Of a DNA stretch of 64,000 nucleotides, positions 34,851-44,086 are shown in pieces (the first letter of the stretch is position 1; each line of letters begins with the position of its first letter). The notes under the pieces were generated by a model. It was not told the origin of the DNA, ran no database searches, and worked only from the letters and a program-made list of their open reading frames with translations. Origin of the DNA: Alphaproteobacteria bacterium (GTDB lineage: Bacteria; Pseudomonadota; Alphaproteobacteria; Sphingomonadales; Sphingomonadaceae); assembly GCA_018823325.1 (NCBI GenBank), contig JAHJIJ010000006.1:1-64000 (forward strand), in the 5' to 3' direction. The translations under genes and the position numbers were made by a program.

Positions 34851-35864
34851 TCACCAGCTCCCAAAGCCTGGCGCAGCCCCATGGTCTTCGCTGCGCCAAC
34901 GCGTGGTGCGCCGCCAGCCAAAGCGATGACGCTTGCGCAGCACCAGCGTCGGCCAGTCGCCATGATCGAACCGCCAGATCAGCACCATGCCCTGCGCGCG
35001 ATAGGCTGCCCGGACGCGCTCCGCCTGGCTCTCGAGTAGCCCCGCAAGCATCAGCGTGCCGCCCTCGGCCACCTGGGCGGAAAGGCTCGGCGCCAGCTCG
35101 ATCAGCGGCCCGGCCAGAATATTGGCGACGAGCAGATCATAAGGTGCAAGGCCCTGGATGAGCGGATGTTCGACACCCGGCGCGGCGACGAGCTGCAACG
35201 CGCCTGCGCCGCTGCCGAGCGGTACGGCATTCAGTGCTGCATTTTCGGCGGAAACGTCCACGGCGACCGGATCGATATCGGATGCCAGCACATGCGCCTG
35301 CGGCCAAAGGCGATGCGCGGCAAAGGCAAGCAGCCCCGTGCCCGTGCCGATATCGGCAATATTGCCATAGCGCAGTCCGCGCGCTTTGAGATGCGCGAGC
35401 GCAAGCAGGCAACCGCGCGTCGTCTCATGCTGGCCGGTGCCAAAGGCGCGGCTGGCCGGAACGAGAAAATCGATGAGATCGGCGCGGGGCGGGTCGGCGC
35501 GATCGTGGCGGACGTGGAAGGGGCCGGCCGTCATTGGCTCCAGCCCCGCCTGGCTCTGCGTCACCCAATCAGCGTCCGGCAGTTGTGCCAGCGTGTAGTG
35601 CTTGCGTGCATCCTTCGGCAGCAGCGCCAGCACGGCATCAACGGTTGCCTGTTCAGGCTTGCCGTCGAAGATGATGTCGAGCTGCCAGTCGTCTGGTCGG
35701 CTTTCGTCCGGCTCGCTGGCGAGGATCGCGGGCGGCGACGTCCAGTCCGCAAACAGCGGTTCAGCCTCCAGTTCGAACTGCTCGGCGACGGCCCGCACGC
35801 AGGGAAGAGTCATCTGCCAGGCCGCCGCAGGCGCGGAGCCAGTTTCTGAGGAGCGCTTTGTCAT
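34851..35864 (-). CDS. prmA: Ribosomal protein L11 methyltransferase-like (PrmA)
   Basis: 337 residues. SAM-dependent methyltransferase with the PrmA pattern: FGTGQHETTRGCLLAL, IADIGTGTGLLAFAAHRLWP (motif I), VLASDIDPVAVDVSAENA (motif II) and YDLLVANILAGPLIELAP (the NI(L)AxPL signature). It would trimethylate ribosomal protein L11 on Lys and N-terminal amino groups. The C-terminal tail (LRKRHRFGWRRTTRWRSEDHG) extends a little past the fold. Confidence 0.93.
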   Translation of the reverse strand: MTKRSSETGSAPAAAWQMTLPCVRAVAEQFELEAEPLFADWTSPPAILASEPDESRPDDWQLDIIFDGKPEQATVDAVLALLPKDARKHYTLAQLPDADWVTQSQAGLEPMTAGPFHVRHDRADPPRADLIDFLVPASRAFGTGQHETTRGCLLALAHLKARGLRYGNIADIGTGTGLLAFAAHRLWPQAHVLASDIDPVAVDVSAENAALNAVPLGSGAGALQLVAAPGVEHPLIQGLAPYDLLVANILAGPLIELAPSLSAQVAEGGTLMLAGLLESQAERVRAAYRAQGMVLIWRFDHGDWPTLVLRKRHRFGWRRTTRWRSEDHGAAPGFGSW

Positions 35865-35942
35865 GACCTCACTCTAGCCGATTTGCCCGGCAATGGGAGG
35901 GGCAATGGGGGCGGACCCTTGCGCCCGGCCCCCGTGCGTTGT

Positions 35943-37331
35943 TCAGACCACGCGGCGCACCGGCTGATAGCCGGACGGGGCGGGGCGTGCCGCCTGATTT
36001 TGTGGCGTCACCGAGTCCACGAACTCTGCCGAGCGGGAGCGCAGAGCCCCCAGATGATTGCGGACTTCGGTAAAGCCGCTTTCCAGCTCGTCGATCTCCG
36101 AGGCCACGATTTCCGTATCCTGCCGGATGGCGGAGATGTTCGAGGACATGGAATCCGCCGCCAGCGCGGTTTCATCCACCGCCGCGGTGATCATCGTCAC
36201 GGTCTGTGACTGTGCATCCATTGCGGTGCGGATGCGCATGCCCATGGACTGCACATTGAGCACGGTCTCGCGAATGCGCTCGTTGGTTTCCACGGTGTGG
36301 CGCGTGGCGTTCTGAATGGCGGCGATCTTGCGGGCAATGTCGTCCGTGGCGTGAGCGGTCTGGCTGGCCAGCGACTTCACTTCCTGCGCGACCACGGCGA
36401 AGCCACGCCCGGCATCGCCTGCACGGGCGGCCTCGATGGTGGCGTTGAGCGCCAGCAGGTTGGTCTGGCCGGCGATGTCGCGAATGAGGCCGAGGATCGA
36501 CTCGATGGACTGGGCATGATCGGAGAGCGCGCTGGAGACGGACACCGCCTCACCGGCCTGCTGGGAGGCGAGAGCCGCGACATCCGCAGCCTGATCCACC
36601 TCGGTGCGGGCTTCCTCGATCGCGCGGATGAGGCCGGAGCTGGTGTGTGCCGCTTCCCGCATTGCGATGGCGGACTGTTCGGCCGCAGCGGCGACTTCGG
36701 ACGCCTTGTCGAGCATGCCGCGCGTGGCGCTGGAGGCGTCGCGCGCCTGTTCGCGCAGACGTTCGCCCAGCTGCGCGGCAAGATCGATCTGCGTGTTCAG
36801 CAGTTCGGAAAATTTGTCACGCTGGTTCTGGCGCGCAATCCGGTCCTGCTCGCGGATCGTATCGGCGTAGAAGGCGCAGCAGACTTCCACCTCTACCAGC
36901 GAAATGAAGCGCATTGCCGCGAGAAGTTCCGAGCGCTCATCGCGATCCGGCACGACCTCCGACAGAATATCGCGCACCTTGTCCACAACGTGGTTGATGA
37001 GCACGATCTGCGTGCGAATGGAAACGCCCCGCGCAAGCGAATTGATCATGGCGGACCGGAGCTCCTCGCTCCAGCCTTCGCCAGCGAAATCACCGAGCAG
37101 GTGCCGGTGGAAATCGCGGGAGGCCTGGCGGATCGCGCTCAACTCGCTCGCGCTGAAATCTGCGGGGTCGACACGGGACATGAAGACGTCGAACGAAGCA
37201 TCGCCCAGTTCATCGACGCGGTCGCCCAGATAGTGCAGAATGCCACGGGCCAGGCCCGGCAATGTGCCTTGCGGATCAAACTCCCGAAGGCGCTCGGCCA
37301 TGGAGATGGTGTCGCTTTCGCCTGCGATCAT
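35943..37331 (-). CDS. Soluble methyl-accepting chemotaxis-type receptor, possibly globin-derived sensor
   Basis: 462 residues from ATG 37331 (GAGGGG upstream). No transmembrane segment, so cytoplasmic. The C-terminal half is a signalling domain: [45 protein letters not shown] with long heptads on each side. The N-terminal 190 residues are all-helical ([29 protein letters not shown]...[11 protein letters not shown]) and line up roughly with protoglobin sensors of the HemAT type. The position expected for the proximal haem His seems to be filled by another residue. It is not near a chemotaxis cluster. The sensor identity is inference. Confidence 0.8.
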   Translation of the reverse strand: MIAGESDTISMAERLREFDPQGTLPGLARGILHYLGDRVDELGDASFDVFMSRVDPADFSASELSAIRQASRDFHRHLLGDFAGEGWSEELRSAMINSLARGVSIRTQIVLINHVVDKVRDILSEVVPDRDERSELLAAMRFISLVEVEVCCAFYADTIREQDRIARQNQRDKFSELLNTQIDLAAQLGERLREQARDASSATRGMLDKASEVAAAAEQSAIAMREAAHTSSGLIRAIEEARTEVDQAADVAALASQQAGEAVSVSSALSDHAQSIESILGLIRDIAGQTNLLALNATIEAARAGDAGRGFAVVAQEVKSLASQTAHATDDIARKIAAIQNATRHTVETNERIRETVLNVQSMGMRIRTAMDAQSQTVTMITAAVDETALAADSMSSNISAIRQDTEIVASEIDELESGFTEVRNHLGALRSRSAEFVDSVTPQNQAARPAPSGYQPVRRVV

Positions 37332-37544
37332 GGCATCGGTGCCCCTCTTGTCCGGTCTTGTTTCCGGTTCTGTTACGGATGCGGGCAATATCGGCTTTTC
37401 GTTAATCGGGGGCTAACGGCCTCTGTTTTCCAAGTTTATTGCAAGAAATTTCCTGCACTTTCAGGCAAGCAGCAGCGAGCGTTTGCAGTGCAGCAGCTTT
37501 GCGCTAAAGGGGCGGCATTCTTTCACGAACAGGACTGCTCGATC

Positions 37545-37979
37545 ATGGCGCAATCCGGGCGAAGGCCGCTCTCCCCGCACCTCACCATCTGGAAGTGGGG
37601 TCCGCATATGCTCCTTTCCATCCTTCACCGGGTGACCGGCAACGGGATGGCGATCCTTGGCGGGCTGGGGTTCACATGGTGGCTTTTTGCCGCGGCCAGC
37701 GGTCCGATGGCTTACGCGAACTTCCAATATTATGTCTGGCAGGCCGAAGCCGGCGATCTGCTCGGCCTCGCTGCCAATGTGATCAGCCGCATCGTGCTGA
37801 TTGGCCTCAGCTGGGCGTTCTTCCAGCATATGCTCTCGGGTCTGCGCCACCTCGTGATGGACATGGGCGCGGGCTATGAGCTGCAGGCGAACAAGCGCTG
37901 GTCGATGGTCATCCTCACCAGCTCGATCGTGCTGACGGTGCTGTTCTGGGCATGGATCTTTGCGGGCAGGGGGCTCTGA
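37545..37979 (+). CDS. sdhC: Succinate dehydrogenase cytochrome b556 subunit
   Basis: 144 residues, ATG 37545. Membrane anchor of complex II. RPLSPHLTIWKWGPHMLLSILHRVTG is the SdhC signature (RPLSPHL..Y/W... S-I-x-H-R, quinone site Ser and Arg). A later HMLSGLRHLVMDMG stretch carries the haem-ligand His in helix 2/3. Three transmembrane helices. The stop overlaps sdhD's start. Confidence 0.96.
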   Translation: MAQSGRRPLSPHLTIWKWGPHMLLSILHRVTGNGMAILGGLGFTWWLFAAASGPMAYANFQYYVWQAEAGDLLGLAANVISRIVLIGLSWAFFQHMLSGLRHLVMDMGAGYELQANKRWSMVILTSSIVLTVLFWAWIFAGRGL

Positions 37980-38368
37980 TGGGTAATGGAACCAGATTGG
38001 GTCGCGTGCGCGGCCTTGGCTCGGCACGGAGCGGCACGCATCACTGGATCAGCCAGCGCGTTACGGCGGTCGGCAATCTGCTGCTGGTCACGTGGTTCGT
38101 TCTGAGCCTCGCCATGCTGCCGGCCTATGATCATGCGGCGATCACCGGCTGGCTCTCCCAGCCGATCGTGGCGGTGCCGATGCTGCTGATAATCGTCAAC
38201 ACTTTCTACCATATGCGCCTTGGCCTGCAGGTGATGGTGGAGGATTATGTGCATGATGAGGGGCTGAAGTTCGCCACGCTCATCCTGATCACCTTCTTCG
38301 TTGTCGGCTGCGCTGCGGTCAGCCTGTTCTCTGTCGCGAAAATTGCCTTTGCCGGAGGGGCGCTCTGA
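37979..38368 (+). CDS. sdhD: Succinate dehydrogenase hydrophobic anchor subunit
   Basis: 129 residues from ATG 37979, which overlaps the sdhC stop (TGATG). [23 protein letters not shown] is the typical first helix start (the W-x-x-Q-R-x-x-A motif), and [22 protein letters not shown] contains the haem-ligand His and the matrix-side DY motif. Three transmembrane helices. It is followed by sdhA after 2 bp. Confidence 0.95.
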   Translation: MGNGTRLGRVRGLGSARSGTHHWISQRVTAVGNLLLVTWFVLSLAMLPAYDHAAITGWLSQPIVAVPMLLIIVNTFYHMRLGLQVMVEDYVHDEGLKFATLILITFFVVGCAAVSLFSVAKIAFAGGAL

Positions 38369-38370
38369 TC

Positions 38371-40185
38371 ATGACGCAAGCGTACAAGATCGTCGATCAC
38401 ACTTATGACACTGTTGTCGTCGGCGCGGGCGGCTCTGGCCTGCGCGCCACGATGGGCATCGCCGAGAGCGGCCTCAAGACCGCCTGCATCACCAAGGTGT
38501 TCCCCACGCGCAGCCACACGGTCGCGGCGCAGGGCGGCATTGCCGCGAGCCTTGGCAATATGGGTCCGGACCACTGGACCTGGCACATGTACGACACCGT
38601 CAAGGGCTCCGACTGGCTCGGTGATCAGGACGCGATCGAATATATGGTGCGCGAGGCGCCGGCGGCGGTTTACGAGCTGGAGCATGCCGGCGTGCCGTTC
38701 AGCCGCACGCAGGAAGGCAAGATCTACCAGCGCCCGTTCGGCGGCATGATGCAGAATATGGGTGAAGGCCCGCCGGCGCAGCGCACTTGCGCCGCAGCGG
38801 ACCGCACCGGCCACGCCATGCTGCACGCGCTCTACCAGCAGAGCCTGAAGTATGACGCCGACTTCTTCATCGAGTATTTCGCGCTCGATCTGATCATGGA
38901 GGACACGGCTGACGGCCCGGTCTGCCGTGGCGTGATTGCCCTGTGCATGGACGATGGGACCATCCACCGCTTCCGCGCGCATAGCGTTGTGCTCGCCACC
39001 GGCGGCTATGGCCGGGCGTACTTCTCTGCCACCAGCGCCCACACCTGTACCGGTGACGGCGGCGCGATGGTGCTGCGCGCGGGCCTGCCGCTGCAGGACC
39101 TCGAGTTCGTCCAGTTCCACCCGACCGGCATTTATGGCGCGGGCGTTCTCATCACCGAGGGCGCGCGGGGCGAGGGCGGTTACCTCACCAACTCGGAAGG
39201 CGAGCGCTTCATGGAGCGCTATGCCCCCTCCGCCAAGGACCTCGCCTCGCGTGACGTTGTCTCGCGCTCCATGGCGATGGAAATCCGCGAAGGGCGCGGT
39301 GTCGGCGCCAACAAGGATCATATCCACCTGCACCTCGATCATATCGATCCCAAGGTGCTGGCCGAGCGGCTGCCCGGGATTACCGAGAGCGGCAAGATCT
39401 TCGCGGGCGTGGACCTGACGCGCCAGCCGCTGCCGGTGGTGCCGACCGTCCATTATAATATGGGCGGCATTCCGACCAATTATCACGGCGAGGTCGTTAC
39501 CCGGAAGGGCGACAATCCCGATCATGTCGTGCCCGGCCTGTTCGCGGTCGGTGAGGCGGCCTGCGTCTCGGTGCATGGCGCCAATCGCCTGGGCTCGAAC
39601 AGCCTTATCGATCTCGTGGTGTTCGGCCGCGCGACCGGCAAGCGCATTGCCGAGATCATCAAGCCGGACATGCCCCACAAGCCGCTGCCAAAGAGCGGGG
39701 ACGAACTGGCGCTGGGCCGTCTCGATCACTTCCGCAATGCCAAGGGCGGTACACCTACGGCGCAGATTCGCCTCGACATGCAACGCACGATGCAGGCCCA
39801 TGCCGCCGTGTTCCGCACCGAGGAGCTGATGGCCGAAGGCGTCGAGAAGCTCGGCAAGATCTACGAGGGCATGACCGACATTGCGGTCACCGATCGCTCG
39901 CTGATCTGGAACAGCGATCTGGTCGAGACGCTGGAGCTGGACAATCTGATCTCGCAGGCGAGCGTGACCATCCATGGCGCCATCGCCCGCAAGGAAAGCC
40001 GCGGCGCCCATGCGCGCGAGGACTATCCGGATCGCGACGATGCCAACTGGATGAAGCACACGCTCGGCTGGTTCGATGGCTGGGGCGGCAAGGGCGGGAC
40101 CGTGAAGCTCGATAGCCGTCCGGTCCACGAGTATACGCTCACCGACGAGATCGAGTATATCGCGCCCAAGAAGCGCGTTTACTGA
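38371..40185 (+). CDS. sdhA: Succinate dehydrogenase flavoprotein subunit
   Basis: 604 residues. Oxidises succinate to fumarate. Motifs: [15 protein letters not shown] (FAD dinucleotide fold), [20 protein letters not shown] (His that binds FAD covalently), [27 protein letters not shown] (catalytic region), [14 protein letters not shown] and [23 protein letters not shown]. The C-terminal [26 protein letters not shown] is normal. The Fe-S subunit gene sdhB, which usually comes next, is not found downstream in this window. Confidence 0.98.
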   Translation: MTQAYKIVDHTYDTVVVGAGGSGLRATMGIAESGLKTACITKVFPTRSHTVAAQGGIAASLGNMGPDHWTWHMYDTVKGSDWLGDQDAIEYMVREAPAAVYELEHAGVPFSRTQEGKIYQRPFGGMMQNMGEGPPAQRTCAAADRTGHAMLHALYQQSLKYDADFFIEYFALDLIMEDTADGPVCRGVIALCMDDGTIHRFRAHSVVLATGGYGRAYFSATSAHTCTGDGGAMVLRAGLPLQDLEFVQFHPTGIYGAGVLITEGARGEGGYLTNSEGERFMERYAPSAKDLASRDVVSRSMAMEIREGRGVGANKDHIHLHLDHIDPKVLAERLPGITESGKIFAGVDLTRQPLPVVPTVHYNMGGIPTNYHGEVVTRKGDNPDHVVPGLFAVGEAACVSVHGANRLGSNSLIDLVVFGRATGKRIAEIIKPDMPHKPLPKSGDELALGRLDHFRNAKGGTPTAQIRLDMQRTMQAHAAVFRTEELMAEGVEKLGKIYEGMTDIAVTDRSLIWNSDLVETLELDNLISQASVTIHGAIARKESRGAHAREDYPDRDDANWMKHTLGWFDGWGGKGGTVKLDSRPVHEYTLTDEIEYIAPKKRVY

Positions 40186-40550
40186 TCCCCTCTCTTGAGG
40201 AGGACAGGGTCCGGTCGGAACAAGTCCTCGCTTCCAGGCGAACAATAATCCCTACCCTCTAGAGGAAGGGCGGAGCCCCACTATTGACCCCTCCCCCTTC
40301 AGGAGGGGCAGGGGTGTGGGTGCGCGCAGCGTCGCTCGCACTGCGATGAATTTCCACCGCAACGCCAGCGCTCACTGCAATCGCACCCCACATGGTCAGG
40401 CCTCAACAGCCGTCACTTGCGGTGTTCAATGTCCATTCTGTCTGGGTCAGCCCGGCGGAAACAGGGCAGGGGATGGCTTTCCCGCCCCATGCCTGTCTCT
40501 CGCAATCGGGCTTGCGTAACTGGCCTCCGCGAAGGGCGGCCTTGCGCTGT
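40186..40550. other. Gap after sdhA without sdhB
   Basis: About 365 bp with no convincing gene. It holds the GC-rich dyad at 40287-40315 and unrelated sequence up to the DUF465 gene. No Fe-S subunit coding (no Cys clusters of the SdhB type) appears on either strand. Confidence 0.55.
40287..40315. repeat. Hairpin dyad downstream of sdhA
   Basis: Stem ACCCCTCCCCCT / AGGGGCAGGGGT (40287-40298/40304-40315), 11 of 12 pairs, TCAGG loop. No T run follows, so it resembles a dispersed GC-rich repeat or an mRNA 3'-end stabiliser more than a classical terminator. It lies about 100 bp past the sdhA stop. Confidence 0.6.
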
Positions 40551-40712
40551 TCAGGTCGCCGCTGAGGCGAGTTCCTGTTTGATGCGCAGCTTCTCTTTTT
40601 TGAGGGTGGCGAGCCGGTAACTGTCCGGCGCTGGTCGGGCGATTTCGTCCCGGATCCGGGCCTCCAGCCCGGCATGCTTGGCGTTAAGTGCGGAAACGTG
40701 GCTTGTGTCCAT
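40551..40712 (-). CDS. YdcH/DUF465 family small protein
   Basis: 53 residues, read on the minus strand from ATG 40712 (GGAGG five bases upstream): MDTSHVSALNAKHAGLEARI, then DEIARPAPDS and RLATLKKEKLRIKQELA. The helix-turn-helix hairpin with a central P-D-S and the LKKEKLRIKQEL ending is the DUF465/YdcH pattern. Biochemical role is unknown; these small coiled-coil proteins are common in alphaproteobacteria. It is divergent from a second DUF465 gene 270 bp away. Confidence 0.85.
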   Translation of the reverse strand: MDTSHVSALNAKHAGLEARIRDEIARPAPDSYRLATLKKEKLRIKQELASAAT

Positions 40713-40982
40713 CATGTCCTCCTTGGCCATTGCGACAATGGAGGATCAGTAAATCATCAATCGGCTTTGCTGTCTCTGGCAATCGCCACTCTTTGCGATA
40801 AATCGAGACCCGTGATGCGCTGTCACGTTCTTTCATTAAACATTCCGCGCGGCAGCAGACCGAAGCTTACGCGCAGGCGAAACAAATGTCGCTAACCACC
40901 TTATTTTATTGCGCGGTTGCTCATTGCGGCCAGGGGGCGGCCCTGTCATGTAGGCCTGCCGGTGAGGCATGGGGGCGAATCG

Positions 40983-41183
40983 GTGTTGACCATCGAGGAA
41001 ATCGAACAGCGTCTGGAAGGTCTGCGGGTCGAGCATCGCGATCTCGACTGCGCCATTGCCGCGCTCAGTCAGCTTGCTCTGCCCGACCAGCTTCAGCTGG
41101 CTCGCCTGAAGAAGCGCAAGCTGCGTCTGCGCGACGAAATCACCATGCTCGAGAATAGCCTGATACCGGACATCATTGCCTGA
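40983..41183 (+). CDS. YdcH/DUF465 family small protein, second copy
   Basis: 66 residues from GTG 40983 (VLTIEEIEQRLEGLRVEHRDL). It continues CAIAALSQLALPDQLQLARLKKRKLRLRDEITMLEN, the same pattern as the divergent copy at 40551-40712 (hairpin with LP-D-Q, then LKKRKLRLRDEI). Role unknown. An upstream extension of the frame (from 40917) lacks conserved sequence. It precedes the DUF1465 gene by 168 bp, a frequent neighbourhood in sphingomonads as far as I recall. Confidence 0.82.
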   Translation: MLTIEEIEQRLEGLRVEHRDLDCAIAALSQLALPDQLQLARLKKRKLRLRDEITMLENSLIPDIIA

Positions 41184-41351
41184 TCCTCTGATCGTGATGC
41201 GACGTTCGCCGCATCAATCGCGAAACGACGATCTCCCACGAGCCGGTGGCGGCTGTTATCCATGCCGCTTGGCTGCCCTCGGTTCAGGCGAGATGGTATA
41301 TTCAAGGTTAATCGACCTGACGCCGCGCCCTTACTGTGGCAGCAGAGGGGC

Positions 41352-41831
41352 ATGAACGACTCTTTTGCCCCTTTGCACATGCTTGACCGCAAGCTGGTCG
41401 ATGGTCTCTATGTGGATGCCATGGTGCTTGCCGACGAGGCACGCTTTTATTTCGATGATCGCGCCGAGGAGCATCGCGACGCACTGGACAGGGTTGCCCG
41501 GGTCGAGTTTGCCTGCGAGTCGCTCAAGGTGACCACCCGGCTGATGCATGTCATCGCATGGCTGCTCACCCAGCGCGCCATCTTCAATGGCGAGATGGCG
41601 GAATCGGTGCGTGAGGATGAGCGCTATCGGCTTGGCCCCGCCGCAGCGACCGTGCCCGGCGCAACCGCCCGATTCAGCGAAGAAATGACTGAGCTGATTG
41701 CCGGTTCAGAGGACCTTTACGACCGCGTGGCGCGGCTCGAACGCCAGCTTCTCGCGCGCGGTTCGCGGCCCATGGCAAAGCCGCTCAGCCCTGCCCATGA
41801 TCTGCTGAACAGGCTGGAGCGCGCTTTCTGA
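41352..41831 (+). CDS. DUF1465 family protein (RcdA-like)
   Basis: 159 residues from ATG 41352 (GAGGGG just upstream). An all-helical protein: LHMLDRKLVDGLYVDAMVLADEARFYFDD, LDRVARVEFACESLKVTTRLMHVIAWLLTQRAI and RFSEEMTELIAGSEDLYDRVARLERQL. DUF1465 is the family of Caulobacter RcdA, an adaptor that helps ClpXP degrade the cell-cycle regulator CtrA. A similar adaptor role is plausible here; the actual clients are not known. Confidence 0.85.
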   Translation: MNDSFAPLHMLDRKLVDGLYVDAMVLADEARFYFDDRAEEHRDALDRVARVEFACESLKVTTRLMHVIAWLLTQRAIFNGEMAESVREDERYRLGPAAATVPGATARFSEEMTELIAGSEDLYDRVARLERQLLARGSRPMAKPLSPAHDLLNRLERAF

Positions 41832-41953
41832 ACGGGATGACGTCGGCGCCTCCGGCCGGCAACGCGTGCATGCGCCGCGACAGCCTGCCGCAAAAGAGCC
41901 GGCTGGCCCTTAATGCAGCTTGCAGTCCGGCTGCGAACTCATAGACAGGGCGG

Positions 41954-44086
41954 ATGCTGCGGCGATCGCGTTTGAGCGGGTGTCCCCGAACAGGTGGGAC
42001 TTTCATGGCGATCCTGCTCGCGGCGCAGGGGGCGCTGCTATGCGACCGCGCGATGGCGCAGCCAGCACCGGCTGAGAGCAGCACGTTCGAGGATGTGCCT
42101 GAGGGCACGCTCGATCTGGATGACATGCCCGACATTGGCCTCGAATGGCCCGATCTCGACCAACCGACCCAGACGCTGCCCGAGGCGCAGGCGGAAACCA
42201 GTTCGACCGAAGAAGCGGCACTGGCTGAAGAAGGCGCTGCCGCGCCGGCGCAAGAGCCAGAGTCCGAGCCGGGCACAGCCGCTGAGGCTGACTCGTCGGA
42301 TGGTGCTGCTAGCAATGCCGAAGCGTTGGCTGCGCTCGATCCCACCCAGCCGCTGCGGTATCAGGTCCGCCTCGACGGTGTCAGCGAAGTGGCCGACCCG
42401 CTCTTCTACAGCCGCTTCGATGCGCTCTCTGCGCTCCGGCAAGGGGAGGGGACCCGCGCAAGCATCGCGCAGATTCGCCGGCGTGCGCAAAGCGACGAAG
42501 AGTTGTTGGGGGAACTGCTGCGGACGCGCGGCTATTATGAGAGCCGGACGCGCGCACGCTTCGGCGTGGGGGGAGAGGCCGACCCTCATGTGCGCGTCGC
42601 CCTCAATGCCGTGCCGGGCCGTCGGTATAGTCTGGATGCCGTCGAAATTTTCGGTCTGGAGGGATCCACGCCGTCCGGTAAGCCGTTGCGGTCGTTCTTC
42701 GACGTGAAAGTGGGTGATCCGGCCGACACCGACGCCATTCTCGCGGCGACGGACAAGCTGCGCCTCAGCCTCGAGGAAGGCGGCTATCCATTTGCGGACG
42801 TGCGCGAGCCGGTTCTCACCGTGGACCATCAACAGCGGCAGGCGCTCCTGAGCCTGAATGCGGAAACTGGCGATTTCCTTCGCTTTGGCGAGATTCGCGT
42901 GAATGAGGACGCGCCGTTCGATGCCCGCCACGTCGCCGTCATCGGCCGCTTTTCGCGTGGCGAGCCCTTCCGGCAGAGCGAGGTCGCAGATCTCAACCGG
43001 GCGATCGTCGCAACCGGGCTGGTCTCGCAGGTGACGATTACGCCCGAGGAGCGTGGCGATGGTGAGGCAGTGGACATCGTCGTCAACATGACCCGCGCGC
43101 CGCCGCGCACGATTGCCGGCGAAATCGGCTACGGCACGGGTGAGGGCGCGCGCGTGGAAGTGCGATGGCAGCATCGCAACCTGATCCCGCCGGAAGGTGC
43201 CGTCACGTTTCGAGGCGTTTTGGGTACGCAAGAGCAGAGCCTCTCTGCGATCCTGCGGCGAAACAACCTGTGGGAGCGCGATCAGGCACTTAACGGGGAG
43301 CTCAGCATCGCCAATGTCGACCAGCCTGCCTATGACGCGTTGACGGCGGGTGTGGCAGCGAGCCTTGAGCGGCACACAAACCTCATCTTCCAGAAGGAAT
43401 GGACCTGGTCGGCCGGTCTGGAATTGCGCATCAGCGACGAGCGGCGGCTGTTCGGCAAGTCGCTTGTGCCGGTCCGGCGCCGCTATGTGATCGCCGCGTT
43501 GCCGGCCAGCCTCACGCATGATGGCAGCGACGATCTGCTCGATCCCCGGCGGGGATACCGGCTGGGCGGACGACTCTCGCCCGAGCTCTCTTTGCAGGAT
43601 GGCGCCTTCGGCTATGTCCGTGCGCAGATCGATGGCAGCGCTTATATTCCGGTCGGTGACCGGCTGACGGTGGCCGGCCGCGTCCGCCTTGGCACCATCG
43701 TGGGCGCATCAGCCGATCGCATCGCCCCTACGCGGCGCTTCTATGCCGGCGGCGGTGGATCGGTGCGCGGCTATGCCTTTCAGGCGATCGGACCGCGCGA
43801 CCTCAACAATGATCCCGTTGGTGGCCGCAGCCTTGGCGAGATATCGCTGGAGGCGCGCTATCGTTTTGGCAGCATGAACCAGTTTGGTATCGTGCCGTTC
43901 ATCGATGCCGGCACGATTTCATCGGAGCCGCTCCCGACGGTCAGCGAGCTGCGCGTCGGCGCGGGTCTGGGCTTCCGCTACTACAGCAATTTCGGCCCCA
44001 TCCGGGTTGATGTCGGTACGCCGCTGAATCCGCAGGTCGGAGACTCCCGCATCGGCGTCTATGTCTCGCTGGGGCAGGCCTTCTGA
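41954..44086 (+). CDS. tamA: BamA/TamA family outer-membrane protein (TamA)
   Basis: 710 residues. N-terminal signal (MLRRSRLSGCPRTGGTFMAI...CDRAMAQ), then an unusual acidic low-complexity stretch of about 90 residues (LPEAQAETSSTEEAALAEEG, EPESEPGTAAEAD) before the POTRA domains. POTRA-type repeats follow (RYSLDAVEIFGLEGSTPSGK; LRFGEIRVNEDAPFDARHVA; IVNMTRAPPRTIAGEIGYGTG). The C-terminal 16-strand barrel carries the GGGGSVRGYAFQAIGPRD motif (the VRGY signature loop) and ends GVYVSLGQAF. Works with TamB in outer-membrane protein or lipid transport. Overlaps tamB by 1 bp. Confidence 0.93.
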   Translation: MLRRSRLSGCPRTGGTFMAILLAAQGALLCDRAMAQPAPAESSTFEDVPEGTLDLDDMPDIGLEWPDLDQPTQTLPEAQAETSSTEEAALAEEGAAAPAQEPESEPGTAAEADSSDGAASNAEALAALDPTQPLRYQVRLDGVSEVADPLFYSRFDALSALRQGEGTRASIAQIRRRAQSDEELLGELLRTRGYYESRTRARFGVGGEADPHVRVALNAVPGRRYSLDAVEIFGLEGSTPSGKPLRSFFDVKVGDPADTDAILAATDKLRLSLEEGGYPFADVREPVLTVDHQQRQALLSLNAETGDFLRFGEIRVNEDAPFDARHVAVIGRFSRGEPFRQSEVADLNRAIVATGLVSQVTITPEERGDGEAVDIVVNMTRAPPRTIAGEIGYGTGEGARVEVRWQHRNLIPPEGAVTFRGVLGTQEQSLSAILRRNNLWERDQALNGELSIANVDQPAYDALTAGVAASLERHTNLIFQKEWTWSAGLELRISDERRLFGKSLVPVRRRYVIAALPASLTHDGSDDLLDPRRGYRLGGRLSPELSLQDGAFGYVRAQIDGSAYIPVGDRLTVAGRVRLGTIVGASADRIAPTRRFYAGGGGSVRGYAFQAIGPRDLNNDPVGGRSLGEISLEARYRFGSMNQFGIVPFIDAGTISSEPLPTVSELRVGAGLGFRYYSNFGPIRVDVGTPLNPQVGDSRIGVYVSLGQAF

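Noticed and set aside
38245..40245. Minus-strand open frame of 666 codons opposite sdhA
   Set aside because: Shadow of the conserved flavoprotein gene.
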